Source: an endosymbiont of Acanthamoeba sp. UWC8 (GTDB lineage: Bacteria > Pseudomonadota > Alphaproteobacteria > Rickettsiales > Midichloriaceae). Taken from it: DNA of 64,000 nt. The translations under genes and the position numbers were made by a program. This document shows, one piece after another, positions 54,433-62,838 of the stretch; position 1 is the stretch's first letter, and every line of letters begins with the position of its first letter. The stretch spans positions 682,001 to 746,000 of the forward strand of contig NZ_CP004403.1 of the NCBI RefSeq assembly GCF_000730245.1, read 5' to 3'. The notes beneath the pieces were generated by a model, which saw only the letters and a list, made by a program, of their open reading frames with translations, searched no databases and was not told the DNA's origin.

Positions 54433-55608
54433 TTACTCAATTATTTCAGCTACGACGCCAGCACCTACAGTTCTGCCACCTTCACGGATAGCAAACTTAA
54501 GACCCTTGTCCATAGCAATCGGAGATATTAACTCAACCGTTATAGCTGTGTTATCTCCAGGCATAATCATCTCCACTCCTTCAGGTAACGCGATAGAACC
54601 CGTTACATCAGTAGTCCTGAAGTAAAACTGAGGTCTATAGTTACTAAAGAACGGTGTATGTCTTCCACCCTCATCCTTATTCAGTACATATATTTCAGCC
54701 TTAAATTTCTTATGCGGCTTTATAGTTCCGGGCTTAGCTAAAACCTGCCCTCTCTCTACATCTTCTTTACCTACTCCGCGTAATAACACACCAACGTTAT
54801 CACCCGCCTGTCCTTGATCAAGAAGCTTACGGAACATCTCAACTCCCGTACAGGTCGTCTTAACATTAGGCTTAAGACCCACTATCTCAATCTCTTCTCC
54901 AACTTTAACTACTCCCTGCTCAACTCTCCCGGTAACTACAGTTCCTCTTCCGGAGATAGAGAATACATCTTCAATCGGCATTAAAAACGGCCTATCAATC
55001 GGACGATCTGGTAACGGGATATATGCATCAACCTGCTTTAACAACTCTCTGATCGCATTCTCCCCAAGCTCAGGATTACTTCCCTCAAGCGCACATAATG
55101 CAGATCCTCTGATAATCGGAATATCATCACCCGGATAGTCATACTTGCTTAACAAGTCTCTTACTTCCATCTCTACCAGCTCAAGCAACTCAGGATCATC
55201 TACCATATCTACTTTATTTAAGAACACTACAAGTGCAGGTACACCAACCTGGCGTGCTAATAATATGTGCTCTCTGGTTTGTGGCATAGGTCCGTCAGCT
55301 GCGCTAACCACCAATATCGCTCCATCCATTTGTGCAGCACCGGTGATCATGTTCTTAACATAGTCAGCGTGCCCAGGACAATCTACGTGCCCATAGTGCC
55401 TATTCTCAGTCTCATATTCAACATGCGCGGTATTAATTGTAATACCTCTTTCTCTCTCTTCAGGCGCTTTGTCAATATTATCGTAACTTACAAAATTTCC
55501 GAAAAACTTCGTTATCGCTGCCGTTAAACTCGTCTTCCCATGGTCAACGTGCCCTATCGTCCCTATATTAACGTGCGGCTTATTCCTTTCATACTTCTGT
55601 TTGGCCAT
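54433..55608 (-). CDS. tuf: Elongation factor Tu
   Basis: 391-residue GTPase delivering aminoacyl-tRNA to the ribosome. G1 [10 protein letters not shown]2 region (RGITI), G3 DCPGHADYV, and NKVDMVD (G4) are intact, as are domains II and III with the C-terminal [10 protein letters not shown]. Normal length. A single copy lies here between trnG and trnW; the AGAG/GGAG ribosome site precedes the ATG at 55608. Confidence 0.99.
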   Translation of the reverse strand: MAKQKYERNKPHVNIGTIGHVDHGKTSLTAAITKFFGNFVSYDNIDKAPEERERGITINTAHVEYETENRHYGHVDCPGHADYVKNMITGAAQMDGAILVVSAADGPMPQTREHILLARQVGVPALVVFLNKVDMVDDPELLELVEMEVRDLLSKYDYPGDDIPIIRGSALCALEGSNPELGENAIRELLKQVDAYIPLPDRPIDRPFLMPIEDVFSISGRGTVVTGRVEQGVVKVGEEIEIVGLKPNVKTTCTGVEMFRKLLDQGQAGDNVGVLLRGVGKEDVERGQVLAKPGTIKPHKKFKAEIYVLNKDEGGRHTPFFSNYRPQFYFRTTDVTGSIALPEGVEMIMPGDNTAITVELISPIAMDKGLKFAIREGGRTVGAGVVAEIIE

Positions 55609-55656
55609 CTCCGGTCTCTCCTAAAAAATAAATTTCCTACTATATAAAATCTATAC

Positions 55657-55730
55657 TGGAGCGGGTAGTGGGAATCGAACCCACGCAACCAGCTTGGAAG
55701 GCTGGGACTCTACCATTGAGCTACACCCGC
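55657..55730 (-). tRNA. tRNA-Gly (anticodon UCC)
   Basis: Minus-strand cloverleaf: acceptor GCGGGTG/TACCCGC, anticodon arm CCAGC-CTTCCAA-GCTGG with anticodon TCC, T-arm GTGGG-TTCGATT-CCCAC. The CCA end is encoded (plus TGG 55657-55659). It lies 49 bases upstream of tuf. Confidence 0.96.
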
Positions 55731-55843
55731 TTTTTGGCTGAACTTTATCTAGCTCTCATACGAGTGATAGACATACATCCAGATAAATAAAAAGTCAAAC
55801 GCTTAATTATCTTAACATACGCAAACATAAAAAAGGTTTTAGA

Positions 55844-55929
55844 TGGTGGAGAGAGTAGGATTTGAACCTACGAACGCTCGCGCGGGCAGATTTACAGTCT
55901 GCTGCCATTGACCACTCGGCCACCTCTCC
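55844..55929 (-). tRNA. tRNA-Tyr (anticodon GUA)
   Basis: Class II tRNA with a long variable arm (86 bases with CCA). Acceptor GGAGAGG/TCTCTCC, anticodon stem GCAGA/TCTGC with loop CTGTAAA (anticodon GTA), T-arm GTAGG-TTCAAAT-CCTAC. The 3' CCA is encoded (plus TGG 55844-55846). First of trnY-trnG-tuf-trnW. Confidence 0.96.
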
Positions 55930-55995
55930 AAAAAGCTTCTAAAAGCGCTCTCTATAAAACCACATTTTTTCATTAATGGCAAGCAGAGATAACAA

Positions 55996-56721
55996 CTAAT
56001 AATTAAATTTTTCTCCTAAGTAAACTTTCCGCACCTCGGGATGGTTAACCACATCTACGACCCCGCCCTGCATAAGCACTATTCCGTCATGAATTATGTA
56101 AGCTCTGTCAATAATCGATAAAGCTTCGCGCACGTTATGATCGGTAATAATTACTCCGATGTTGCGGTCTTTCAAATGCATAATTAAGTCTTTAATTTCC
56201 GAAATTGCAATCGGGTCAATCCCTGCTAGCGGCTCATCAAGCAGAATGAATTTCGGCTTTGCCGCTAAGCACCTGGCTATTTCCACCCTTCTTCTTTCCC
56301 CCCCCGAGAGAGAGAGAGCAGAAGCATTTCTTAAGTGAGTAATCGAAAACTCGGCAAGTAAGCTTTCAAGAATAGTATATCTATTTTCTTCGATAGGCTC
56401 ATTGATTTCAAGTACGGCTAAAATATTTTTCTCAACATCAAGCCCACGGAAAATTGAAGGTTCCTGCGGTAAATAACCGACTCCAAGTCGTGCTCTGCGG
56501 TAGATAGGAAGATGAGTTATATCAACGTCATTTAGAAAGATATTGCCGTAATCAGGCTTAATCAATCCCATAATCATATAAAAAGTAGTAGTTTTACCTG
56601 CACCGTTCGGGCCTAAAAGCCCTACTACTTCTCCCGTATTAACTTCAATATTTACATCTCTTACAACGCGTCTTCCGGAATATGCTTTACCTAAATTTAC
56701 CGCCTTTAAAATTTCATTCAT
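55996..56721 (-). CDS. lptB: LPS export ABC ATPase LptB
   Basis: 241-residue ATPase of the LptB2FGC complex that extracts lipopolysaccharide. Walker A GPNGAGKTTTF, signature LSGGERRRVEIARC and Walker B FILLDEPLAGIDPIA are intact. Its start overlaps the lptA stop (ATGA, 56718-56721), so the two are co-translated. No lptC, lptF or lptG is in the window. Confidence 0.96.
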   Translation of the reverse strand: MNEILKAVNLGKAYSGRRVVRDVNIEVNTGEVVGLLGPNGAGKTTTFYMIMGLIKPDYGNIFLNDVDITHLPIYRRARLGVGYLPQEPSIFRGLDVEKNILAVLEINEPIEENRYTILESLLAEFSITHLRNASALSLSGGERRRVEIARCLAAKPKFILLDEPLAGIDPIAISEIKDLIMHLKDRNIGVIITDHNVREALSIIDRAYIIHDGIVLMQGGVVDVVNHPEVRKVYLGEKFNY

Positions 56722-57245
56722 CTAACTTGCTCCGGGACAATTAATGCTTTAGCTCTCTGCTTGTTTTTACCCCCCTTTCCACCGGAGGTTAAAACTCCCT
56801 TACCGTTTAATCTGTTATAGATAAACTTATTACCGGTTAAGATATTTTTTCCCTGAATCAACTGCACATTCTTCTTGAGGATAAATACTTGATCTTTAGT
56901 AATATACTCTCCCTTTTCCCCTTTCGCCTTTTCTTTCGGGGTAGTGATAACAACATTTCCAAACGTTTCGATCCTGGAAATTTTATTACTGCCGAGTAGC
57001 TCTTGGGAATCTGCATTATCAGTTGTAGGTTCAGCATAATAAACAATCATTTTATCCGAATTGATCACCATATCGCCTTGGATGACTTCAACATTACCGG
57101 TGAACACTCCCTTGTTCTCTTTTTGCTCTATTACCAATTCATTGGATTCAATATTTATTGGATCCTGAGAAGCTTGCACTGTTTCTTTAGCAAAAGCATT
57201 CGAAATACTAAAAATAAAAGCGAGCATTATAATAAAATTTTTCAT
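56718..57245 (-). CDS. lptA: LPS-transport protein LptA (OstA-like)
   Basis: Periplasmic bridge protein that carries lipopolysaccharide to the outer membrane. From ATG 57245 (a TTG two codons upstream is also in frame) it has 175 residues: a signal peptide (about 1-19, cleavage at AFA-KE), then the OstA beta-jellyroll (EVIQGDMVINSDKMIVYY, GEKGEYITKDQVFILKKNVQL). Pro/Lys-rich tail. It is coupled to lptB downstream; the large oxidoreductase gene ends at 57248, with the TTG possibility overlapping by 4 bases. Confidence 0.92.
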   Translation of the reverse strand: MKNFIIMLAFIFSISNAFAKETVQASQDPINIESNELVIEQKENKGVFTGNVEVIQGDMVINSDKMIVYYAEPTTDNADSQELLGSNKISRIETFGNVVITTPKEKAKGEKGEYITKDQVFILKKNVQLIQGKNILTGNKFIYNRLNGKGVLTSGGKGGKNKQRAKALIVPEQVR

Positions 57246-57247
57246 AT

Positions 57248-60200
57248 TCAAACCACCAGTAATTGTTTAATTAATTTAGCACATACCTTTTCTTGTAATG
57301 AATTTTGATTTAACCGTAAGTTCAGATGGTTAAAATCTACTTCGTCAAGCAACTGATCCTGATTGGAACAGCTAAAAACATAGTAATCTTTTTGAGTAAC
57401 AGGATCAACATGCCTTTGCAGGCATTGCGCACAAATTTCCTTCATCATGCATTGCATCGGAGAATTTATCGAGCCGATCGCAATATGATCGCCTTTAAAA
57501 AAGCTTTTTAAGATATTATGCCTCGCATAAGCAACTGCAGCCATCATTTTATCAGAACCGATGACAATAATTCTATCCACCTCTTCCAAACTTATTTCAA
57601 CCGCACCCAAGCTTTTTTCCCCATAAGCTTTTATTGCTTGTATAATATTACCATTGAAAGCCTTATCGATATCTCTGTTATAACTTAATAACTCTTCATC
57701 ACAGCACCAGACAGTTACATCAGAGGCTTTTTCAATCTCTTCCACTTTATATCTATCCGCCTTTTTTCTATAGCCGGCAAAATAAAGCACTCTACAACCC
57801 TTTTCTTTCATTGCCTTACCGATAGAAAATAAAACAGCATTGCCTAGACCTCCCCCTACCAGCATAACCGTTTTATTTTCAGGAATTTCGGTAGGGGTAC
57901 CGGTAGGCCCCATTAGCACTACATTCTCTCCTTCTTTTAAATAACGGCATAGATTAGAAGAACCTCCCATCTCAAGCACAATGGTTGAAATTAAGCCTTG
58001 CTCTTTGTCAACCCATGCCCCCGTGAGAGCTAAACCTTCCATCGCTAAAGAAACACCGTTTCTCACAAGCGCATTTGCTTCATAATTCTGCAAACGATAA
58101 AATTGCCCGGGTTGAAACTGAGCAGCTACAACTTTTCCTTGAAAAATAATTTCTATTATATTGGGCGCAAGCTCTTTCACCTCTTTAACTTTAACCGACA
58201 GGTAATCATCTAATTGTTTAAAAAATTCTTTTTTTAATAAATTGTTCGAAGGCTCAAATCTTCTAATAATCTCAGTTACTACACTATAGCCCTGCTTAGC
58301 ACTTGCCATCGCTTTTACTACATTGCCGACATAAGAGGGGTGTAGGTCTCCAAAGAAACTAACCGCTTTATTTTTATTATTCAGTGAGCTTAAAACATAA
58401 GGCTTTTCAGGTTTAGCAATTCTTTCCGGCGAGGTTATATTAAAATTTTCATCAAGCGCGGTAAAATATCTGCCGTCCAGTTTGAAATGCTCTTCATCTT
58501 CTCTGGCAAGGACTGTATTCGGCTCCGTTCCGGTCGCAATTAATATGGTTTTGGCATCCAGCACTCCATTACTATGCCGCAACCCTATACAACTGCCCGA
58601 ATTATCGATTAATATTTCCTCCGGTATTATATTTTCCGCAAATTCTATTCCCTCTTCAAAGGCCTTTTCTACTTCTTCATGATTGAATCTATAACTCGGC
58701 GCTTCCTGTAAAGTTTTTCTGTAAACTACTTTAACTCCGCCCCACGCGCGCAATAACTTTATTTTATCATCTTCTGCAACTTCTCTTAGTTTTTTTGCAT
58801 GCTCAATATATTCTAAAGCAACTTCCTTTTCTTCATTACTAAGATTATCAAATATTTCTTCTCCCAATTTTTCATAGCTTTTAAGAAATTTCTCAACTTG
58901 GACACAATAATAAGCTAAGCTTTCAGTTGCAGTATCAACTGCGGTTAACCCCCCTCCGATCACAACCACGGGCAGCCTCACCTGTAAATTAGCAATTGAG
59001 TTTGCGCGCTGAGCACCGGTTAACTGTAAAGACATCAGAAAATCTGAGGCAGTTCGCACTCCCTTGGCTAAGGCATTAGGTATCGGGGGGATATTAGGCT
59101 TACCTGCACCGAGGGCAAGAGCAATATGATCAAACCCGAGATTGAATGCAGTTTCATAGGTGATTGTGCCGCCGAACCTAATCCCGCCGTACATTCTGAA
59201 ATTCTCTCTTCTTTCAAGCAGCAATCTGATTAAAGTAAGATAGTTTTTATTCCACCTAACGGTTATGCCGTATTCGGCTACTCCCCCGAACCCTTGTGGC
59301 ACTCGCTCACTGAGCGAAGAATATAACTCATTAACATCTTTAATCGGCTTAAATTCTACTCTATTTCCATCCAAATCTATTCCGGAAACTTTAGAGGTTA
59401 AAGGTTCAATCTTTAACCCGTCAATGCCGGTTACTATGAATCCTTCATTGAGTAAATAGTGTGCAAGAGTAAACCCAGCAGGTCCCATCCCGGCAACTAA
59501 AACTTTATAATTACTGCTTTCCTTAGGTAAGTAATTTTTAAAATGCAAAGGATTCCACCGAGAAAGCAAACTATATATCTCAAACCCGTAAGGAAGAGCC
59601 AAAACATCATCTAAAGTCTGTGTTTCAATAAGCGGGATATTTACCGGTTCCTGTTTTTGATAAATGCAGGATTTCATGCAATCATTACAAATCCTGTGTC
59701 CCGTCGCGGCAAGCAATGGGTTATCTATCATCGCCGTAGCCAGTGCGCCGATAATTATTCCCTTAGCTTTTAAAGTATTCATCTCGGAAATCTTTTCTTC
59801 AAGCGGGCATCCCGTAAGGTTTGCTCCGAGCTCACTGACCGCAAATTTATTAGTCGCTTTATTTTTTATGCCGTGAGAACAGGAATCTTTTTCTTGGTTA
59901 TGGCACCATATGCAGTAATTACTATGATCAAGTGCATTAACTAAATTTAGTGTATTATCAGTCAGGTCGAACCCTTCTCTTTTTCTTACATTTTCCGAGC
60001 TGTATTTATACACTCCCTCTTCATCTTTATCAGCTTCTATAAGATGAGATAAAACCAGCTTTTTCGGAGTTTTAAATAGCGCCCCTTCTTTATATATTCT
60101 TTTACCTTCTTCGGAAGTTAAAGCCCATGCGGCATAAATTTTTGCATAATTTAATTTTTCTTCTTCTAGATCCTCGGTTGCATCTTGTACAAATTTAGCA

Positions 60201-60607
60201 AAGGATAATTCATTATATAAGTCTACACCCCATTGCGCTAAGTTAAATTTAGCTTGTTCCAGGTGCGCAATATCAAGTTCACTAGTATTCTTTGCTACCT
60301 TCCTCTGTATAAACTGCCTTTTACACCAAAAAATCGGAGCTAAGTCATGGTGTAAATTAGCTAAGCTTATCACCTCATCTTTTATTTGGAACAGCTCAGC
60401 TATGAAATCTTCCAGATAAGGAGCTAGATTAATAATTAAATCGGATTCCTCTTTAGCACTTAAGCTTAGGCTACGAGCTAACATCAGTTGATGATATAAC
60501 TTATCATCAAAAGCAATAACATACCCCAAAAACCGCTTATCCAAAAGAGGTAGCTTATTTGGAGAGTATAAATCTTTAAATTCTAATTTAAAGGAGGGAT
60601 CAAGCAT
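57248..60607 (-). CDS. Fused FAD/NAD(P)H oxidoreductase: GltD-like core plus DHODB electron-transfer-like tail
   Basis: A 1119-residue multidomain enzyme. Residues about 225-320 hold a Cys-rich iron-sulfur region (C232, C235, C243, C267 and C307, C310, C314). Next is a glutamate-synthase-small-subunit-like flavoprotein part with the FAD motif VAGMGPAGFT (371-380) and a second Rossmann fold, VVIGGGLTAVDTATES, for NAD(P)H. After that comes a ferredoxin-reductase-like part (VKEVKELAPNIIEIIF, QFQPGQFYRL) with NAD-binding LVGGGLGNAVL. The final 70 residues have CMMKEICAQC...C, the 2Fe-2S motif of dihydroorotate-dehydrogenase electron-transfer subunits. The donor and acceptor are unknown. It is in an operon with lptA-lptB. 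Confidence 0.8.
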   Translation of the reverse strand: MLDPSFKLEFKDLYSPNKLPLLDKRFLGYVIAFDDKLYHQLMLARSLSLSAKEESDLIINLAPYLEDFIAELFQIKDEVISLANLHHDLAPIFWCKRQFIQRKVAKNTSELDIAHLEQAKFNLAQWGVDLYNELSFAKFVQDATEDLEEEKLNYAKIYAAWALTSEEGKRIYKEGALFKTPKKLVLSHLIEADKDEEGVYKYSSENVRKREGFDLTDNTLNLVNALDHSNYCIWCHNQEKDSCSHGIKNKATNKFAVSELGANLTGCPLEEKISEMNTLKAKGIIIGALATAMIDNPLLAATGHRICNDCMKSCIYQKQEPVNIPLIETQTLDDVLALPYGFEIYSLLSRWNPLHFKNYLPKESSNYKVLVAGMGPAGFTLAHYLLNEGFIVTGIDGLKIEPLTSKVSGIDLDGNRVEFKPIKDVNELYSSLSERVPQGFGGVAEYGITVRWNKNYLTLIRLLLERRENFRMYGGIRFGGTITYETAFNLGFDHIALALGAGKPNIPPIPNALAKGVRTASDFLMSLQLTGAQRANSIANLQVRLPVVVIGGGLTAVDTATESLAYYCVQVEKFLKSYEKLGEEIFDNLSNEEKEVALEYIEHAKKLREVAEDDKIKLLRAWGGVKVVYRKTLQEAPSYRFNHEEVEKAFEEGIEFAENIIPEEILIDNSGSCIGLRHSNGVLDAKTILIATGTEPNTVLAREDEEHFKLDGRYFTALDENFNITSPERIAKPEKPYVLSSLNNKNKAVSFFGDLHPSYVGNVVKAMASAKQGYSVVTEIIRRFEPSNNLLKKEFFKQLDDYLSVKVKEVKELAPNIIEIIFQGKVVAAQFQPGQFYRLQNYEANALVRNGVSLAMEGLALTGAWVDKEQGLISTIVLEMGGSSNLCRYLKEGENVVLMGPTGTPTEIPENKTVMLVGGGLGNAVLFSIGKAMKEKGCRVLYFAGYRKKADRYKVEEIEKASDVTVWCCDEELLSYNRDIDKAFNGNIIQAIKAYGEKSLGAVEISLEEVDRIIVIGSDKMMAAVAYARHNILKSFFKGDHIAIGSINSPMQCMMKEICAQCLQRHVDPVTQKDYYVFSCSNQDQLLDEVDFNHLNLRLNQNSLQEKVCAKLIKQLLVV

Positions 60608-60609
60608 TT

Positions 60610-60909
60610 TTAAGTAAACAGATTCTTCTGCACCTTTTTTACAATTATTTCATCACTAAAATCAACTATTCTTATTACTTTTTGTTTTGAAGCCGCGCCT
60701 AAGATGATTTCAATATTTGATTTAGCAAGGTCAAAATACTTTGAAAGAAGTTTAATTACCGCCTCATTTGCCTCTCCCCCCTGAGGAGGAGCTTTTACCC
60801 TCACTCTCATGAAATACCGGCTATCCATGTCCTGCAAAAATTCCAGCACTTCATCATTTTTACTTTGAGGGCTAACTTTAACACTGATTTTTAAAAAATT
60901 TTTTGGCAC
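60610..60909 (-). CDS. DUF167 (YggU) family protein
   Basis: 99 residues, beta-alpha fold with the family pattern V-x-P-x-S-K-x-x (KVSPQSKNDEV) and VKAPPQGGEANEAVIKLLSKYF in the middle, and an amphipathic C-terminal strand. Members are very widespread; the function is not established. Start ATG 60909, 44 bases from the divergent flgI start. First gene of the DUF167-oxidoreductase-lptA-lptB run, separated from the next by only 2 bases. Confidence 0.88.
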   Translation of the reverse strand: MPKNFLKISVKVSPQSKNDEVLEFLQDMDSRYFMRVRVKAPPQGGEANEAVIKLLSKYFDLAKSNIEIILGAASKQKVIRIVDFSDEIIVKKVQKNLFT

Positions 60910-60953
60910 GAATCTTGCTTATAAAATAAGTGGAATAAGGTTTTAATGTTTTT

Positions 60954-62054
60954 ATGATGTTAGCATATTTAAATAGATTATTCGAGCAAGCTTTTTTCTT
61001 AATTGCAGTATTGATAATAACTTTTACTGCTTTTGAAGTTAAAGCCGATTCTCGTATTAAAGATATAGTAAACTTTGATGGGATCAGGGAAAACATGCTG
61101 ATCGGCTATGGGCTGGTTGTTGGACTTAATGGCACCGGAGATAACTTAAAAAACTCGGTATTTACTCAAAAAGGCTTAACCGATTTTTTAGAAAAACTCG
61201 GGGTTAACACTAGGGGTGCAAATTTAAAAACTAAGAATGTTGCAGCTGTTACGGTTACTGCTTCACTTCCGGCTTTTGCAAGAACGGGCAGCAAAATTTC
61301 AATCAACGTAAGCACGATCGGAGATGCAAAAAGTTTAAAAGGTGGAACTTTGATTGCAACACCATTGGTTGGTGCGGACGGTGAAGTTTATGCAGTATCA
61401 CAAGGAGCAATTAGCATTGGAAGCCCTGCAACTTTATCGGATACTACCGCGACATTAACTCCTACATCAGGATATATAACTAACGGTGCAATTATAGAGC
61501 GTGAAATTGATTTCAGACTCGATGATCTTTCCGAAGTAAGGCTTGCGTTGAAAAATGCTGATATTACTACTGCGCGCGCTATAGCAACCGCAATTAATGC
61601 AAACTTGTTTTACGATTATGCGCAAGCTTTAGATCCGGGTACGGTGAGAGTAAATATTCCAAGCCAATATAAAGGAAGAGTTCTATCTTTGCTTGCTGAT
61701 ATTGAAAGCATAACCATACAACCTGATTCCACCGCTAAAATAGTTATAGATGAAGCTACCGGCACGATAGTAATCGGAGAAAACGTTAAACTTAGCACAG
61801 TTGCCATCGCTCAAGGTAATTTGATCGTAAAAGTAAAAGATTCGGAAGAATATGCTTATGAGATCGGATTAACTAAAGTTGAACCGCTTCCTTCCGAGCC
61901 CGGGAAAGAAATAGCAGTGTTTAGTCAAAATACAAATTTAAGTGATCTGGTTCAGGGATTAAATTCCCTTGGTGTTACGCCTAAGGATTTAATTTCTATT
62001 TTAAAAACTATAAAACAAGCAGGCGCACTACAAGCAGATATAGAGGTAAGATAA
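60954..62054 (+). CDS. flgI: Flagellar P-ring protein FlgI
   Basis: Periplasmic ring around the flagellar rod in the peptidoglycan layer. The 366-residue product has a signal peptide (about 1-31, cleavage at VKA-DS), RIKDIVNFDGIRENMLIGYGLVVGLNGTGD, and the family core with SLKGGTLIATPLVGADG and ISIGSPATLS. It needs FlgA for assembly, not seen here. It heads the flagellar run flgI - flgJ-like - flgN-like - flgK. Confidence 0.97.
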   Translation: MMLAYLNRLFEQAFFLIAVLIITFTAFEVKADSRIKDIVNFDGIRENMLIGYGLVVGLNGTGDNLKNSVFTQKGLTDFLEKLGVNTRGANLKTKNVAAVTVTASLPAFARTGSKISINVSTIGDAKSLKGGTLIATPLVGADGEVYAVSQGAISIGSPATLSDTTATLTPTSGYITNGAIIEREIDFRLDDLSEVRLALKNADITTARAIATAINANLFYDYAQALDPGTVRVNIPSQYKGRVLSLLADIESITIQPDSTAKIVIDEATGTIVIGENVKLSTVAIAQGNLIVKVKDSEEYAYEIGLTKVEPLPSEPGKEIAVFSQNTNLSDLVQGLNSLGVTPKDLISILKTIKQAGALQADIEVR

Positions 62055-62055
62055 A

Positions 62056-62376
62056 ATGACTAATATACATAATTTAACCAACAGTTTTGCAACTATGCAG
62101 GTTGACCAGGGAAGGGAAAAAAGTTTATCAGGTAATTCACCTACTAAAGAAGCTGCACAGGAATTTTCCGCTTATGTCGTTTCCCATTTATTAAAAGAGG
62201 CTTCCCCTCCGGTAAATAATCATATGCTTAACGAAAATAGTACAACTCAAGAAATATTTGAAGGCCTACTCACCAACGAGTATGCAAAGGTGGCGGCAAA
62301 GCAGGATAGCTTAGGTATTACAAAAATAGTTGAATCGTCTTTATTACAAGTTCAAGAACAAAGTTTAGGGGAGTAA
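62056..62376 (+). CDS. flgJ: Rod-binding FlgJ-like protein (no muramidase domain)
   Basis: 106 residues covering only the rod-binding part of FlgJ: a segment KEAAQEFSAYVVSHLLKEA, then LNENSTTQEIFEGLLTNEYAKVAAKQDSLGITK, matching the rod-capping pattern. The glucosaminidase domain of enterobacterial FlgJ is absent, as in many alphaproteobacteria; a separate enzyme must open the wall. One base separates it from the flgI stop. Confidence 0.88.
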   Translation: MTNIHNLTNSFATMQVDQGREKSLSGNSPTKEAAQEFSAYVVSHLLKEASPPVNNHMLNENSTTQEIFEGLLTNEYAKVAAKQDSLGITKIVESSLLQVQEQSLGE

Positions 62377-62380
62377 GAAT

Positions 62381-62824
62381 ATGGAAGCTGAAAAAATATT
62401 TTTTAATTATGATATTGTAACTAATGCTTTTAATAAGCTGATAAACCTTATCAAAGATGATGAGCAGCATATAAAGAATAACAATATTGATAAGATTAAT
62501 GATTCCCTAAATGAAAGAACTGATTTAATGAATTTTCTTGCTAGACAAAAGGAGACTTTAGCTAGGTTAGCCGATAAACGATCCATCCTTAATGAAGATC
62601 AGGCAAAGGTTCTAAACGAGCTTTCTCAAGAGTTACATTTTTATGCAAACAAGAGCAAAAGAGAAATTTCTAAAGCAATGTATGTTAACCAAAAGATCTT
62701 AACTATTGTTAGAGGTATTGTAGATAAAGAAGCCAGAAGTGTTAACTATAACCAAAGAGGGGTGAGAAAAAATACCTCTAAATTCCGTGAGATTCCCCAT
62801 CTTGCTATCAATAAGAAACTTTAA
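62381..62824 (+). CDS. FlgN-like flagellar export chaperone
   Basis: 147 residues, wholly helical and charged. FlgN binds the C-termini of FlgK and FlgL and guides them to export. Support here is context (directly before flgK, after the FlgJ-like gene) and shape: coiled-coil segments at about 5-45 and 60-110 with a KKL end. I see no firm FlgN signature, so it is a probable rather than proven call. Confidence 0.6.
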   Translation: MEAEKIFFNYDIVTNAFNKLINLIKDDEQHIKNNNIDKINDSLNERTDLMNFLARQKETLARLADKRSILNEDQAKVLNELSQELHFYANKSKREISKAMYVNQKILTIVRGIVDKEARSVNYNQRGVRKNTSKFREIPHLAINKKL

Positions 62825-62838
62825 AGAGGGATAATCAA

